In this document: piece after piece, positions 45,202 to 53,090 of the stretch | Position numbering within the stretch: the first letter of the stretch is position 1 | Layout: every line of letters begins with the position of its first letter | DNA from: Schleiferilactobacillus perolens DSM 12744 | GTDB lineage: Bacteria; Bacillota; Bacilli; Lactobacillales; Lactobacillaceae | Assembly (NCBI RefSeq): GCF_001435585.1 | Contig: NZ_AZEC01000003.1 | Coordinates: 174,954-238,953 of the forward strand | Reading direction: 5' to 3' | DNA: 64,000 bases | Made by a program: the position numbers and the translations under genes | Notes under the pieces: generated by a model | What the model saw: only the letters and a program-made list of their open reading frames with translations | What the model was told of the DNA's origin: nothing | The model's database searches: none

Positions 45202-46327
45202 GATGAACTTCCTTCCAAGTAATCAATTGTTGCAGTGTCGATAAGGATTGCCGTTCTTCCGCGACGACGGTGATATGGCCCATCTTGCGGCCAGGTCGAA
45301 TTTCAGCTTTGCCATAATCGTGGAAATGCCATTCGGGATGGCTGGGCCAAAGGTGTTTCGCAGTGGTCAAGTCGGCCCCCAGCAAATTGCGCATCACCGC
45401 GTTACGGCGTTGGTGAATCGGCGGAATGGGCAACCCGCAGATACTGCGAATATGGGCTTCAAACTGGGAAATGTTGCAAGCTTCAATGGAGTAATGACCA
45501 GAATTGTGGGGACGGGGTGCCAGTTCGTTGATTAAAATTCCGGCGGGAGTATCAAATAATTCGATCCCCAACACACCGGCCAAAGACAATTCGTTGGCAA
45601 TCTTCGCAGCCATTCCTTCAATCGCCCGAACCTTACCGTCATTAAGCCGTGGCGCCGGCGCCAGCGTGGTGTGCAAAATATGGGCGGCGTGGTGGTTTTC
45701 CACTACTGGGAAGCAACGGACCGTCCCTGCGCCATCCCGGGTGACCATAATCGATAGCTCCCGAGTAAAATGCTGCCGCTTTTCTAGAATGCAAGGCGTT
45801 TGGTCGACTAATGCCAAGGCGGCGGGGATGTCTGCCGGGGAGTTGAGGTCTTGCTGCCCATGACCGTCGTAACCGCCGGTGGTGGTCTTCAAAATGGCCG
45901 GATAGCCAATTTTGCCGAGGGCATCATGCAGCGCGGCGGCCGTGGGCACGGAGGCAAAAGGGGTCACCGGTAAGCTGTTGTCTTCCAGAAAAGTTTTCTC
46001 TCGAATTCGGTCCCGGGAAATGGCTAAGAGTTGGGTGCCTTGGGGCAATGCGGCGAACTGTCGGGCTTGTTGCAGAGTGTTGAGATCAACATTCTCAAAC
46101 TCGTAGGTCAGCACGTCACTGGCTTTGGCCAACTGTAACAGGGCCTCTGTATCATCATAGGCAGCAACAATCTGCTCGTCTGCGACTTGACCCGCGGGTG
46201 CATGGGGCGTCGGATCCAAGACGATGAGTCGATAACCCATGGCCTTAGCCGCTAGTGCCATCATTTGGCCCAGCTGGCCGCCACCAACGATTCCGATTGT
46301 GGCTGGCGGTAACAATAACTTACTCAA
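45194..46327 (-). CDS. purK: N5-carboxyaminoimidazole ribonucleotide synthetase
   Basis: 377-aa ATP-grasp enzyme carboxylating AIR with bicarbonate. Motifs: IGIVGGGQLGQMMALAAKAMGYRL, LTYEFENV, ILKTTTGGYDGHGQ, and NELAPRPHNSGHYSIEAC. Start TTG 46327, nine bases after GTGGGG, is preferred; GTG 46342 and TTG 46315 are alternatives. It overlaps purE by 8 bp. Confidence 0.93.
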   Translation of the reverse strand: MSKLLLPPATIGIVGGGQLGQMMALAAKAMGYRLIVLDPTPHAPAGQVADEQIVAAYDDTEALLQLAKASDVLTYEFENVDLNTLQQARQFAALPQGTQLLAISRDRIREKTFLEDNSLPVTPFASVPTAAALHDALGKIGYPAILKTTTGGYDGHGQQDLNSPADIPAALALVDQTPCILEKRQHFTRELSIMVTRDGAGTVRCFPVVENHHAAHILHTTLAPAPRLNDGKVRAIEGMAAKIANELSLAGVLGIELFDTPAGILINELAPRPHNSGHYSIEACNISQFEAHIRSICGLPIPPIHQRRNAVMRNLLGADLTTAKHLWPSHPEWHFHDYGKAEIRPGRKMGHITVVAEERQSLSTLQQLITWKEVHHD

Positions 46328-46808
46328 CGAGTTGTACCCCACTTTCTACAGCTGCGTCGTGCTGCTTTTTTCGATAAGCGGCTAAGTTTTGCGCGATGGC
46401 TGGTGTTTGAATTCCCAGCATCTCAGCGGCCAGCAGCGCGGCGTTGGCCGCCCCAGCATGACCGATAGCTACTGTCGCAACAGGCACGCCCGTGGGCATT
46501 TGGACGATGGATAATAAAGAATCCATCCCGTTCAATGCATGCGTCTGGACAGGAATACCGATCACCGGCAGCGTCGTGTTGGCCGCCAACATTCCCGGCA
46601 AATGCGCCGCGCCGCCCGCTCCTGCAATGATCACGGAATAACCCGCCGCCCGCACACCCTGGGCAAATTTCTGCATCTCTGTTGGCATCCGATGCGCTGA
46701 AATCACCTGTGTGGTGTAGGGTATTTCCAGCTGCCGGAGCACTGCACATGTTTCTTTTAACGTGGGCCAGTCGGAGACTGAACCCATGACGACTGCAACT
46801 TTTACCAT
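46320..46808 (-). CDS. purE: N5-CAIR mutase (class I)
   Basis: 162-aa mutase converting N5-CAIR to CAIR, paired with PurK as expected for bacterial class I PurE. Motifs: VVMGSVSDWPTL, SAHRMPTEMQKFA, IAGAGGAAHLPGMLA, and GVPVATVAIGHAGAANAALLAAEML. AGGGAGG precedes the ATG. First gene of the operon. Confidence 0.96.
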   Translation of the reverse strand: MVKVAVVMGSVSDWPTLKETCAVLRQLEIPYTTQVISAHRMPTEMQKFAQGVRAAGYSVIIAGAGGAAHLPGMLAANTTLPVIGIPVQTHALNGMDSLLSIVQMPTGVPVATVAIGHAGAANAALLAAEMLGIQTPAIAQNLAAYRKKQHDAAVESGVQLVE

Positions 46809-46894
46809 GTGGACCTCCCTATCAGAAGAATTGGATTCAGTCTAGCATGACGCCCGGGGGAGCACAACTAAATTCTTAACTATAAATAGATAAA

Positions 46895-47145
46895 ATTATA
46901 GAACGTACGTGTTTTTTGGTGTTAATCTTCTTCTCACAAACGCCTGCAGATATTCCCGAACGATAACACCGAACTATATTCGAACCTGTTGATAATTAGT
47001 GCGAGAGGAAATTAAATTCTTGATATCAATTGTTTTCAATGAAACTGAGCGGATGGACAAAATCCGAACAAGAACAGGGTGTCGGTGGCAGACTACTCAT
47101 TTGTTGCCATAAAAAAATTCCGAACAATGGGTATTGTTCGGAATT
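46895..47145 (-). promoter_or_regulatory. Control region of the pur operon with PurBox-like motifs
   Basis: A minus-strand TATAAT at 46900-46895 lies about 87 bp before purE and has no good -35, as in activator-dependent promoters. Upstream are matches to the lactic-acid-bacterial PurBox (AWWWCCGAACWWT), all read on the plus strand: 46952-46964 (11 of 13), 46965-46977 (12 of 13), 46976-46988 (10 of 13), 47060-47072 (12 of 13) and 47116-47128 (13 of 13), plus one inverted at 47133-47145 (13 of 13). The first three lie about 70-95 bp upstream of the inferred transcription start. The binding protein PurR is inferred from motif only. Confidence 0.7.
47116..47145 (-). terminator. Palindromic PurBox pair that also looks like a terminator
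   Basis: AATTCCGAACAAT and ATTGTTCGGAATT are perfect 13-bp arms with a 4-nt loop. On the minus strand the stem runs into seven T (47117-47111 on the plus strand is A-rich), so it could end transcription arriving from the glucokinase side while also being a perfect PurBox pair. Confidence 0.5.
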
Positions 47146-47236
47146 AGCGGGTGAATATTGGCGAATAAAAATATTTTTGACGTGGATCAAATTGTGGGTG
47201 GTGAGGTTGCCTAGAAGTAAGAAGTGGAGAAAATCT

Positions 47237-47293
47237 AGTGCTAATGCGGAGCAATTGCACGGGTGGGGTGGACGTCTTTACTATAGCCTCCGT
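47237..47293 (+). repeat. Family A remnant joined to a family C element
   Basis: AGTGCTAATGCGGAGCAATTG followed by CACGGGTGGGGTGGACGTCTTTAC. Compared with 52407-52495 the A interior is deleted, but the flank up to the C element (CTTTACTATAGCCTCC) is shared. The region from 46985 to 47236 otherwise shows only the PurBox-like motifs. Confidence 0.7.
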
Positions 47294-47417
47294 AAACGGG
47301 CTCCGCGCCCCAGGCCCCTCGCGCTAAGCCCGTCCTGGTCAAAATCCCCAAGACCGGGGGATTTATGCCCAGGCCGTTCTTAGCGGTCGGGGCCTACCCG
47401 GGGCGCTGCGCCCTCTA
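47294..47417 (+). repeat. Family C element (124 bp, B-type termini)
   Basis: Starts AAACGGGC and ends GCCCTCTA. Stem parts GCGCCCCAGGCCCC / GGGGCCTACCCGGGGCGC, CGCTAAG / CTTAGCG, and an inner AAATCCCC / GGGGGATTT. It is nearly identical to 52496-52619. Confidence 0.9.
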
Positions 47418-47420
47418 CAA

Positions 47421-47462
47421 AAAAATACCACAGCGAGGGGAGGTCGCTGTGGTACGATTTTT
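47421..47462 (-). terminator. Intrinsic terminator downstream of glucokinase
   Basis: TACCACAGCGA / TCGCTGTGGTA with a G/C-rich loop. On the minus strand it is followed by seven T. It lies about 180 bp after the glcK stop; the plus-strand flank also ends in five T. Confidence 0.8.
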
Positions 47463-47644
47463 CCGCCGCTGCCTGGGGAGAGGACAGTATGTATGGCGGA
47501 AAATGGAAAGAAGAAAAATCATGAAAAGAAAGAATGTTTGGGGGAAAGGTATTACCTTTCGACAATTTTATATTACTCAGAAAGTGTGAAGACTTTGTGA
47601 CGATAAAACAGTAAAAATTTGAAGGAATCAATCTGTGATTAACC
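47463..47644. other. Gene-free stretch after glcK
   Basis: A/T-rich. It holds the palindrome GAAAGGTA-T-TACCTTTC (47544-47560) and a possible 28-codon basic ORF at 47500-47589 that has no convincing ribosome site. Nothing else is seen. Confidence 0.4.
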
Positions 47645-48625
47645 TCACGACTGACGGGCATCTGCCCACTTCTGGCGGCCCCGCGCTGCAGCCCCGACCA
47701 TACCCGCCTGATCGCCCAATTCAGCTTGGACAATTTGCACGGCCTGGCGTGGTTGGTCTAGTGCATGTGCAGTAATATATTTTTGCGCAGGCACTAAAAT
47801 TCTGTCGCCAGCGGCAGACATCCCGCCGCCGATGATAATTTTTTCTGGATTAAATACGTTGATGATCGACACTAAACCAGCACCCAGCCATTCACCGGTT
47901 TGCGCCATAACGGCGTGGGCGACAGCATCGCCCTGGTCGTAAGCATCGGAGACCATTTTACCGGTCAATGGCTCGCCTGCTTTTTGCCATCGGCCCATCA
48001 AACTATCCGGTGCATCCACCAGCGCTTCCTGGGCTGTTTGAATTAATCCCGTTGCTGAGACGTAACGTTCCCAGCAGCCAATGTTGCCGCAATTACAGGG
48101 GCGGCCATGGTCATCAATCGTCATATGGCCTAGTTCGCCAGCACTATCGGTGGTGCCGTAAAGCATGTGGCCTTCTAGGATAATGCCAGCGCCTACGCCG
48201 GTCCCCAGCGTGAGTAAAATGGCGTTTTGGACACCTTTAGCCGCACCCTTAGCCCATTCGCCATAGGTATTCATCCGCACATCATTATCCAATACCACGG
48301 GAATACTCAGTTGATTTTCAAACCAGCGCACCACGGGTACGTCTCGCCATTGGGGGAAGTTTGCTAAATAATGGGAAACCCCTGCACGCACATTCATTAA
48401 CCCGGGTACCCCAATTCCTAAAGCGGTCAAGTTTTTCCGAGTCAGATTCTTTTCCGTCAACAGATCGTCCAAAATGGTCAGTAAATTGTTCAAAATGACA
48501 TCAGCCGTTTCGGTCGCCTGGCTGGGTGCTCGTTTTTCGCCAATCTCGACCATATTGTCGTCAAACAATGCCACCTTAGCGTTGGTTCCACCTAAATCAA
48601 TCCCCACAAATACATTTTGAGCCAT
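47645..48625 (-). CDS. glcK: ROK-family glucokinase
   Basis: 326-aa sugar kinase phosphorylating glucose with ATP. The N-terminal phosphate loop is FVGIDLGGTNAKVALFDD. The ROK signature and zinc site are LGHMTIDDHGRPCNCGNIGCWERYVS (CxCGxxGCxE near residue 175), with the catalytic Asp in VLDNDVRMNTYGE. The sequence fits the glucokinases of Firmicutes rather than a ROK repressor, since there is no HTH. AGAAGGA precedes the ATG. Divergent from the GH20-like gene. Confidence 0.92.
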   Translation of the reverse strand: MAQNVFVGIDLGGTNAKVALFDDNMVEIGEKRAPSQATETADVILNNLLTILDDLLTEKNLTRKNLTALGIGVPGLMNVRAGVSHYLANFPQWRDVPVVRWFENQLSIPVVLDNDVRMNTYGEWAKGAAKGVQNAILLTLGTGVGAGIILEGHMLYGTTDSAGELGHMTIDDHGRPCNCGNIGCWERYVSATGLIQTAQEALVDAPDSLMGRWQKAGEPLTGKMVSDAYDQGDAVAHAVMAQTGEWLGAGLVSIINVFNPEKIIIGGGMSAAGDRILVPAQKYITAHALDQPRQAVQIVQAELGDQAGMVGAAARGRQKWADARQS

Positions 48626-48736
48626 GAATGAATCCTTCTTTCAGTCAATATCGTGAACGCTTACACTAATCAAGATACCATCCTCGGCACGGAAATGCGA
48701 GTATGTACGTTATACTATTGGCGGAGGTGGCGCAGA

Positions 48737-50044
48737 GTGAAATTAGCAGTAAATGGCATCCCGTCTTCTGCCCAAACCGCAGTGGATTTATTGGCCGCGG
48801 AGTGGGATTTAACGGTTACTTCGACGGCAGCGGTGCAATTGACCGTGGCGCAGGGCAATGACGGACTACGAATTTCCCGGGCGGCGGACACGGGCACAAT
48901 TCAGTATTCTTCGGCGGCCACACTTTTGCGGGGACTGACTGAATGGCTTGCCCACGCGCAAAACGAATTACATTTTGATTATCAGGAAAAGGCCCCGGCG
49001 GCGAAACTGGGATTGTTCCTGGATCAGCATGGGGCGGCCCGCTTAAACGACGCGGCGCTGCGGCAATTATTGCGGCGGGCAGCAATGCTCGGATATGACC
49101 AGATGCTGGTGGCCACGATGCCGGGGACGGACTATGCGACAGCAGAGCACTATGCCCATTTGTTAGGGTTACAGTTCACCGTGACCGCATGGAAGCGGGA
49201 AGACGCGACTTCACCACTGATCGGTGCGGTGGTGCCGCTTTATACAAATCGCGGTTTGGCGCCTAACCAAGGCCGATTGCACTTGACCGCGACGACGCCA
49301 GCAGGGGACCAAGACATGTGGGCGGCAGCGTTGTTTTCGGAAGGTGCAGAAACCCCGGCGGTAACATTAGCATGGGGCCTGCAGATGGTGGCAGAGTACC
49401 ACTATCAAACTGTGGTGGCCCCACAATGGGTGGCCGCCCAGTTTTGGTTGATGCAGCATGAGGATGCCGATGGTTTCTTGGCGCTGGATCAATTTGACAA
49501 CTTCAAGCGGCGGGGTAAAGCCAATCGAGAGGGCAGCAATCCCAGCAAGATTTTATTTTACATGGATTGGCTCTATCCCCGATTCTGGCACCAATTTGGC
49601 GGTGTCGATGCCGAAAAACATTATCGTGTATTAGCGGATAAGCTCGCTAGCGCCGTCACGACTCAGCAAACCCGGCCAATGTACACTTATTACCATCAGC
49701 TGGCTCTCTATTTAAGTCGCAAAGCCCACGTGCTGCAGGCACTCACTGATGCATACCGCAATGACGATCATGATGAAATGACCGGGGTCATCAGTGAGCT
49801 GACGGTATTGGCCGACCAGCTGGATGAATTGCACGATGCATACTGGCAAATGTGGCGGCAGGAACGGACAACATTCGGCTGGCACACGATGGACAGCCGG
49901 TTTGGCGGCTTAAAACAACGATTAGCCACCACGATTGACTGGTTAAATGATTGGCAGACAGGCCAGGCGGCGCCACTAGTCTCCGTCCCGGACCAACCGG
50001 GCAAATTAGGCTTTGCGACATATGGTGAAATCGTCGCACCATAG
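48737..50044 (+). CDS. GH20-like protein lacking the catalytic segment
   Basis: 435 aa. The N-terminal part (residues 1-85) looks like a GH20 zincin-like domain (TLLRGLTEWLAHAQ). It continues with LGLFLDQHGAARLNDAALRQLLRRAAMLGYDQMLVATM, equivalent to the first barrel strand of GH20 hexosaminidases, and ends with their C-terminal section (MWAAALFSEGAETPAVTLAWGLQMVAEYHY, then NPSKILFYMDWLYPRF). The intervening barrel strands, including the catalytic Asp-Glu pair, are missing; usual length is above 600 aa. No signal peptide. GTG 48737 follows GGAGG at eight bases. Assignment is from memory of family patterns. Confidence 0.6.
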   Translation: MKLAVNGIPSSAQTAVDLLAAEWDLTVTSTAAVQLTVAQGNDGLRISRAADTGTIQYSSAATLLRGLTEWLAHAQNELHFDYQEKAPAAKLGLFLDQHGAARLNDAALRQLLRRAAMLGYDQMLVATMPGTDYATAEHYAHLLGLQFTVTAWKREDATSPLIGAVVPLYTNRGLAPNQGRLHLTATTPAGDQDMWAAALFSEGAETPAVTLAWGLQMVAEYHYQTVVAPQWVAAQFWLMQHEDADGFLALDQFDNFKRRGKANREGSNPSKILFYMDWLYPRFWHQFGGVDAEKHYRVLADKLASAVTTQQTRPMYTYYHQLALYLSRKAHVLQALTDAYRNDDHDEMTGVISELTVLADQLDELHDAYWQMWRQERTTFGWHTMDSRFGGLKQRLATTIDWLNDWQTGQAAPLVSVPDQPGKLGFATYGEIVAP

Positions 50045-50134
50045 ATATGAGCGTTATGCCACCATTTTTAGTCACTCCCGGATATAATGCAGGCAGAAAA
50101 AGCTTTGTCAATTTTGAAAAGGAGTGACCAATTC

Positions 50135-50758
50135 ATGGATCGATTTGATTATCGCGAGGTTGAACAAACAGAGTACAACTTGGGGGATACACCATCGCTC
50201 GTCATTTTAACAACACGCAACTATCTCGTGTTTAACGGTGCTGGACCGGCGACATTAACCAACCCGGAATTCAAGGATGCTGCGATAGCAATGTATCGGT
50301 ATGCGGAAGACATTCATCAACTCGCCGCGCACAGTCAGGCTCTTTCGTGGTATCGGGATTATGTGCCGTATCCATTGAGTGTCTACATTGCACCCAATGG
50401 TCAGTACACATTACTGATTAAGCAGCCGAATTTTACTGAGCCAGAATTACTCACCCAAGCGCAACAGGCCGATCATGACGCCACCGGGGCGGCGAAGCAA
50501 GTCGCCTATCGCCGGTTGGCAGAAGGCACTGAAGTCCAATTACTCACGCAAGGACCTGTCACGGCGGACAACCCAGTATGGGATACGCTGGCCACATTCA
50601 TGGCCGCCCATGACATGAAGCGCACCGTTGAAGGTCATCGAGAAGTCTATTTAGACAACATCCTGACCACGTCAGCAGAGCAAGTGCGGACTTTGGTCCG
50701 GATTCCTGTCAATGCCACTGACCAGGGGGATACGGATTATCCAATTGCTCGAAATTAA
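50135..50758 (+). CDS. GyrI-like domain protein
   Basis: 207-aa cytosolic protein with the GyrI/SOUL-like fold pattern used for small-molecule binding: YNLGDTPSLVILTTRNYLVFNGAGPAT, YPLSVYIAPNGQYTLLIKQP, and a C-terminal NPVWDTLATFMAAHDMKRTVEGHREVYLDN, where the basal repeat (W..L..F....G..R.....HREVY..) is characteristic. Ligand and role are unknown. AAAAGGAGTGA precedes ATG 50135; the longer in-frame start is unlikely. Confidence 0.75.
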   Translation: MDRFDYREVEQTEYNLGDTPSLVILTTRNYLVFNGAGPATLTNPEFKDAAIAMYRYAEDIHQLAAHSQALSWYRDYVPYPLSVYIAPNGQYTLLIKQPNFTEPELLTQAQQADHDATGAAKQVAYRRLAEGTEVQLLTQGPVTADNPVWDTLATFMAAHDMKRTVEGHREVYLDNILTTSAEQVRTLVRIPVNATDQGDTDYPIARN

Positions 50759-50854
50759 TCGGCACATATTGTCGTGGTAACCGTTTTCCCGTATACTAAG
50801 TTTGTGTGTCACTTTTCAAATAATTTGATTCGAGTGAAGGAGTTTAGAGATTAA

Positions 50855-52288
50855 ATGCGAAGAACTAAAATTGTTTCAACAGTCGGTCCGGCGGCGAATA
50901 CCACGGACATCATGGTGCAACTGATCAATGCTGGGGCAGATATTTTCCGCTTCAACTTTTCCCACGGCGATCATGAAGAACAACTTGGCCGGGTGAAGAA
51001 GGCTAAGGAAGCCATGTCAGTCACTGGCAAACGGGTTGGCCTGATGTTGGACACGAAGGGTGCTGAAATCCGCAGTTCAGATGTCCACGAAGATGGCAAA
51101 ATTCATTTCGCTGTGGGCGACAAAGTTCGCATCGGTATGGATGCCAGCATTTGGACCAGCAAAGAATTGATCGGGGTCAGTTATCCTGGTTTGTATGATG
51201 ATGTTCATGTTGGCGGCCACGTATTGTTTGATGACGGTTTGCTGGATATGAAGATCTTGGAAAAAGACGACAGCAAGCGGGAACTGGTGACAGTAGTCGA
51301 AAACGCAGGCGACTTAGGCGGTAAAAAGGGTGTCAACGCACCGGGTGTCGCCATTAACTTGCCTGGCCTAACCGACAAAGACCGCGACGATATTACATGG
51401 GGTCTGCAACAAGGCTTCAATTATATTTCCGCTAGTTTCGTGCGCAAGCCCAGCGACGTTAAAGATATTCGCGATCTCGTGGATGCCGGCCCCAATCCCC
51501 ACGTGATGATTATTCCGAAGATCGAATCCCAAGAAGGAATTGACAACGCCGATGCTATTTTGAAAGTAGCCGACGGTTTAATGGTTGCCCGGGGCGATAT
51601 GGGTGTCGAAATTCCTTTCGAAGAAGTACCCAAAGTTCAGAAGTCTTTAATTCGCAAGGCCAACCTGGCCCACAAACCGGTTATCACCGCTACTCAGATG
51701 TTGAACTCGATGCAAGAGAACCCGCGGCCAACGCGTGCTGAAGTGGCTGACGTGGCTAACTCAGTGTATGACGGTACCGACGCCACCATGTTGTCTGGTG
51801 AGAGTGCCAATGGTAAGTATCCAGTGGAAGCTGTGACCGCTATGGCCAAAATTGATGAGGCTTCTGACGATGATTTACCACAACACTCAGTCGTCATGGA
51901 TGTATTCAACGCCAACGACAGTATCACGGACACTTTAGGCTACTCTGTCGTAAGCGCAGCAGAACGCGTTGGTGCCAAAGCCATTGTTGCTGTGACTGCC
52001 AACGGCTTCACTGCCCGCAGCATCTCCCGGTTCCGCCCGAACATTCCGTTGATCGCGTTGACTTTCACTCAAGAAGTAGCTGATTCATTGATCCTCACTT
52101 GGGGGACTAAGCCCATCGTGATTGACGACACTGAAAATATTAACGAGATCTACGCGATCGCTGAAAAAGTAGCGATGAGCGAAAATATCGTTAAGAAGGG
52201 CGACCGCATGGTCATCACCCTCGGCGTACCGTTTGGCCGTTCGCACCATACGAATAATATGTACGTGATGGAGATCGGCGAGGAGTAA
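50855..52288 (+). CDS. pyk: Pyruvate kinase
   Basis: 477-aa glycolytic enzyme (PEP + ADP to pyruvate + ATP). Motifs: RRTKIVSTVGPAA, FRFNFSHGDHEEQ, MLDTKGAEIRSS, the active-site MIIPKIESQEGIDN, and the ATQMLNSM..PRPTRAEVADVANSVYDGTDATMLSGESA stretch. It lacks the extra C-terminal PEP-utiliser-like domain (about 110 aa) that many lactobacillus pyruvate kinases carry, and pfkA is not adjacent, so it may be a second copy. A GAAGGAG site lies 12 bases before the ATG. Confidence 0.95.
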   Translation: MRRTKIVSTVGPAANTTDIMVQLINAGADIFRFNFSHGDHEEQLGRVKKAKEAMSVTGKRVGLMLDTKGAEIRSSDVHEDGKIHFAVGDKVRIGMDASIWTSKELIGVSYPGLYDDVHVGGHVLFDDGLLDMKILEKDDSKRELVTVVENAGDLGGKKGVNAPGVAINLPGLTDKDRDDITWGLQQGFNYISASFVRKPSDVKDIRDLVDAGPNPHVMIIPKIESQEGIDNADAILKVADGLMVARGDMGVEIPFEEVPKVQKSLIRKANLAHKPVITATQMLNSMQENPRPTRAEVADVANSVYDGTDATMLSGESANGKYPVEAVTAMAKIDEASDDDLPQHSVVMDVFNANDSITDTLGYSVVSAAERVGAKAIVAVTANGFTARSISRFRPNIPLIALTFTQEVADSLILTWGTKPIVIDDTENINEIYAIAEKVAMSENIVKKGDRMVITLGVPFGRSHHTNNMYVMEIGEE

Positions 52289-52320
52289 TTGAGCTAGTCA
52301 TTATCAGGTAGAAAAACGTG

Positions 52321-52365
52321 AAGCAGACTGGAATTCGGTTTTGGGGATTCTGGCCTGCTTTTTGG
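52321..52365 (+). terminator. Intrinsic terminator after pyk
   Basis: GAAGCAG-A-CTGGAAT pairs with ATTCTGG-C-CTGCTT (two G-T pairs, one mismatch), followed by five T. Confidence 0.7.
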
Positions 52366-52406
52366 TTGCGGCGGAAAAAATCATTATTTTTGGGTTTGCT
52401 GGAAGT

Positions 52407-52467
52407 AGTGCTAATGTGGAGCAAGCTGAGCCCCAGCCCACCGTAGCTTGCGCAGCATTGGCACGGC
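52407..52467 (+). repeat. Family A element, compact form
   Basis: AGTGCTAATGTGGAGCAAGC at one end and GCTTGCGCAGCATTGGCAC at the other, followed by GGC. The interior is only GAGCCCCAGCCCACCGTA. With the next element it forms an A+C composite that recurs at 47237-47417. Confidence 0.8.
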
Positions 52468-52495
52468 TGGGGGGAATCTTTACCATAGCCTCCAG

Positions 52496-52619
52496 AAACG
52501 GGCTCCGCGCCCCAGGCCCCTCGCGCTAAGCCCGTCCTGGTCAAAATCCCCAAGACCGGGGGATTTATGCCCAGGCCGTTCTTAGCGGTCGGGGCCTACC
52601 CGGGGCGCTCCGCCCTCTG
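52496..52619 (+). repeat. Family C element (124 bp)
   Basis: Starts AAACGGGC, ends GCCCTCTG. Differs from 47294-47417 at only a few positions. Flanking TAGCC and GGCTA add five more base pairs outside the termini. Confidence 0.9.
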
Positions 52620-52627
52620 GCTACAAC

Positions 52628-52658
52628 AAAAAGCACCGCGGATTCCCGCGGTGCTTTT
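52628..52658. terminator. Bidirectional intrinsic terminator
   Basis: AAAAGCACCGCGG / CCGCGGTGCTTTT with loop ATTC. It serves the convergent small gene on the minus strand. Confidence 0.92.
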
Positions 52659-52701
52659 CATAATCAGCGTTGCTGGCGCCATGATATTGACACGGCAAAC
52701 T

Positions 52702-52950
52702 TTACTTCTTCAGCAACTTCGTAGCAAGTGCCTTAACGTCATCGTCAGACATGTTCAAAGTGGGTTCCATGTCCTTCTCAGTCTTGTCAGTGCTATGATT
52801 GTTCTTTTCCATGTAGTAATCCCACAATGCATCGCGAATCGGCAACGTGCTGTCGCTCCAGTCGAACTCTTCGTTCATCTTTTTGTCCAGCATGCTCGTC
52901 ATTTCGATGTCTTTAGGATCGCCTGCTGTTCCATCTTCAACTGCTGCCAT
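52702..52950 (-). CDS. Small acidic protein, unknown
   Basis: 82 aa, soluble and charged: [50 protein letters not shown], with a Lys-rich end (ALATKLLKK). No family recognised. The ATG has a perfect GGAGGT site and there is a strong terminator directly downstream, so it is likely a real single-gene unit. Confidence 0.7.
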   Translation of the reverse strand: MAAVEDGTAGDPKDIEMTSMLDKKMNEEFDWSDSTLPIRDALWDYYMEKNNHSTDKTEKDMEPTLNMSDDDVKALATKLLKK

Positions 52951-53090
52951 AATTCATACCTCCATTGTTTTCTTACTTGATACAACTCTATTGTAATGCA
53001 TTCGGTCGCCGCTGGCACGACAAAACACTTGAAAAGGATCAATTTTCCGAAAACCTTTGATAAATTGCTTGAAAAGAACGCTGCCAAATA

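Noticed and set aside
47020-47029. TTGATATCAA palindrome upstream of purE as an operator
   Set aside because: A 10-bp A/T-rich palindrome is expected by chance and it lies between the better supported PurBox-like motifs.
47500-47589. A 28-codon basic ORF after glcK
   Set aside because: Weak upstream GCGGA only, A-rich composition and no context; listed only as part of the gene-free stretch.
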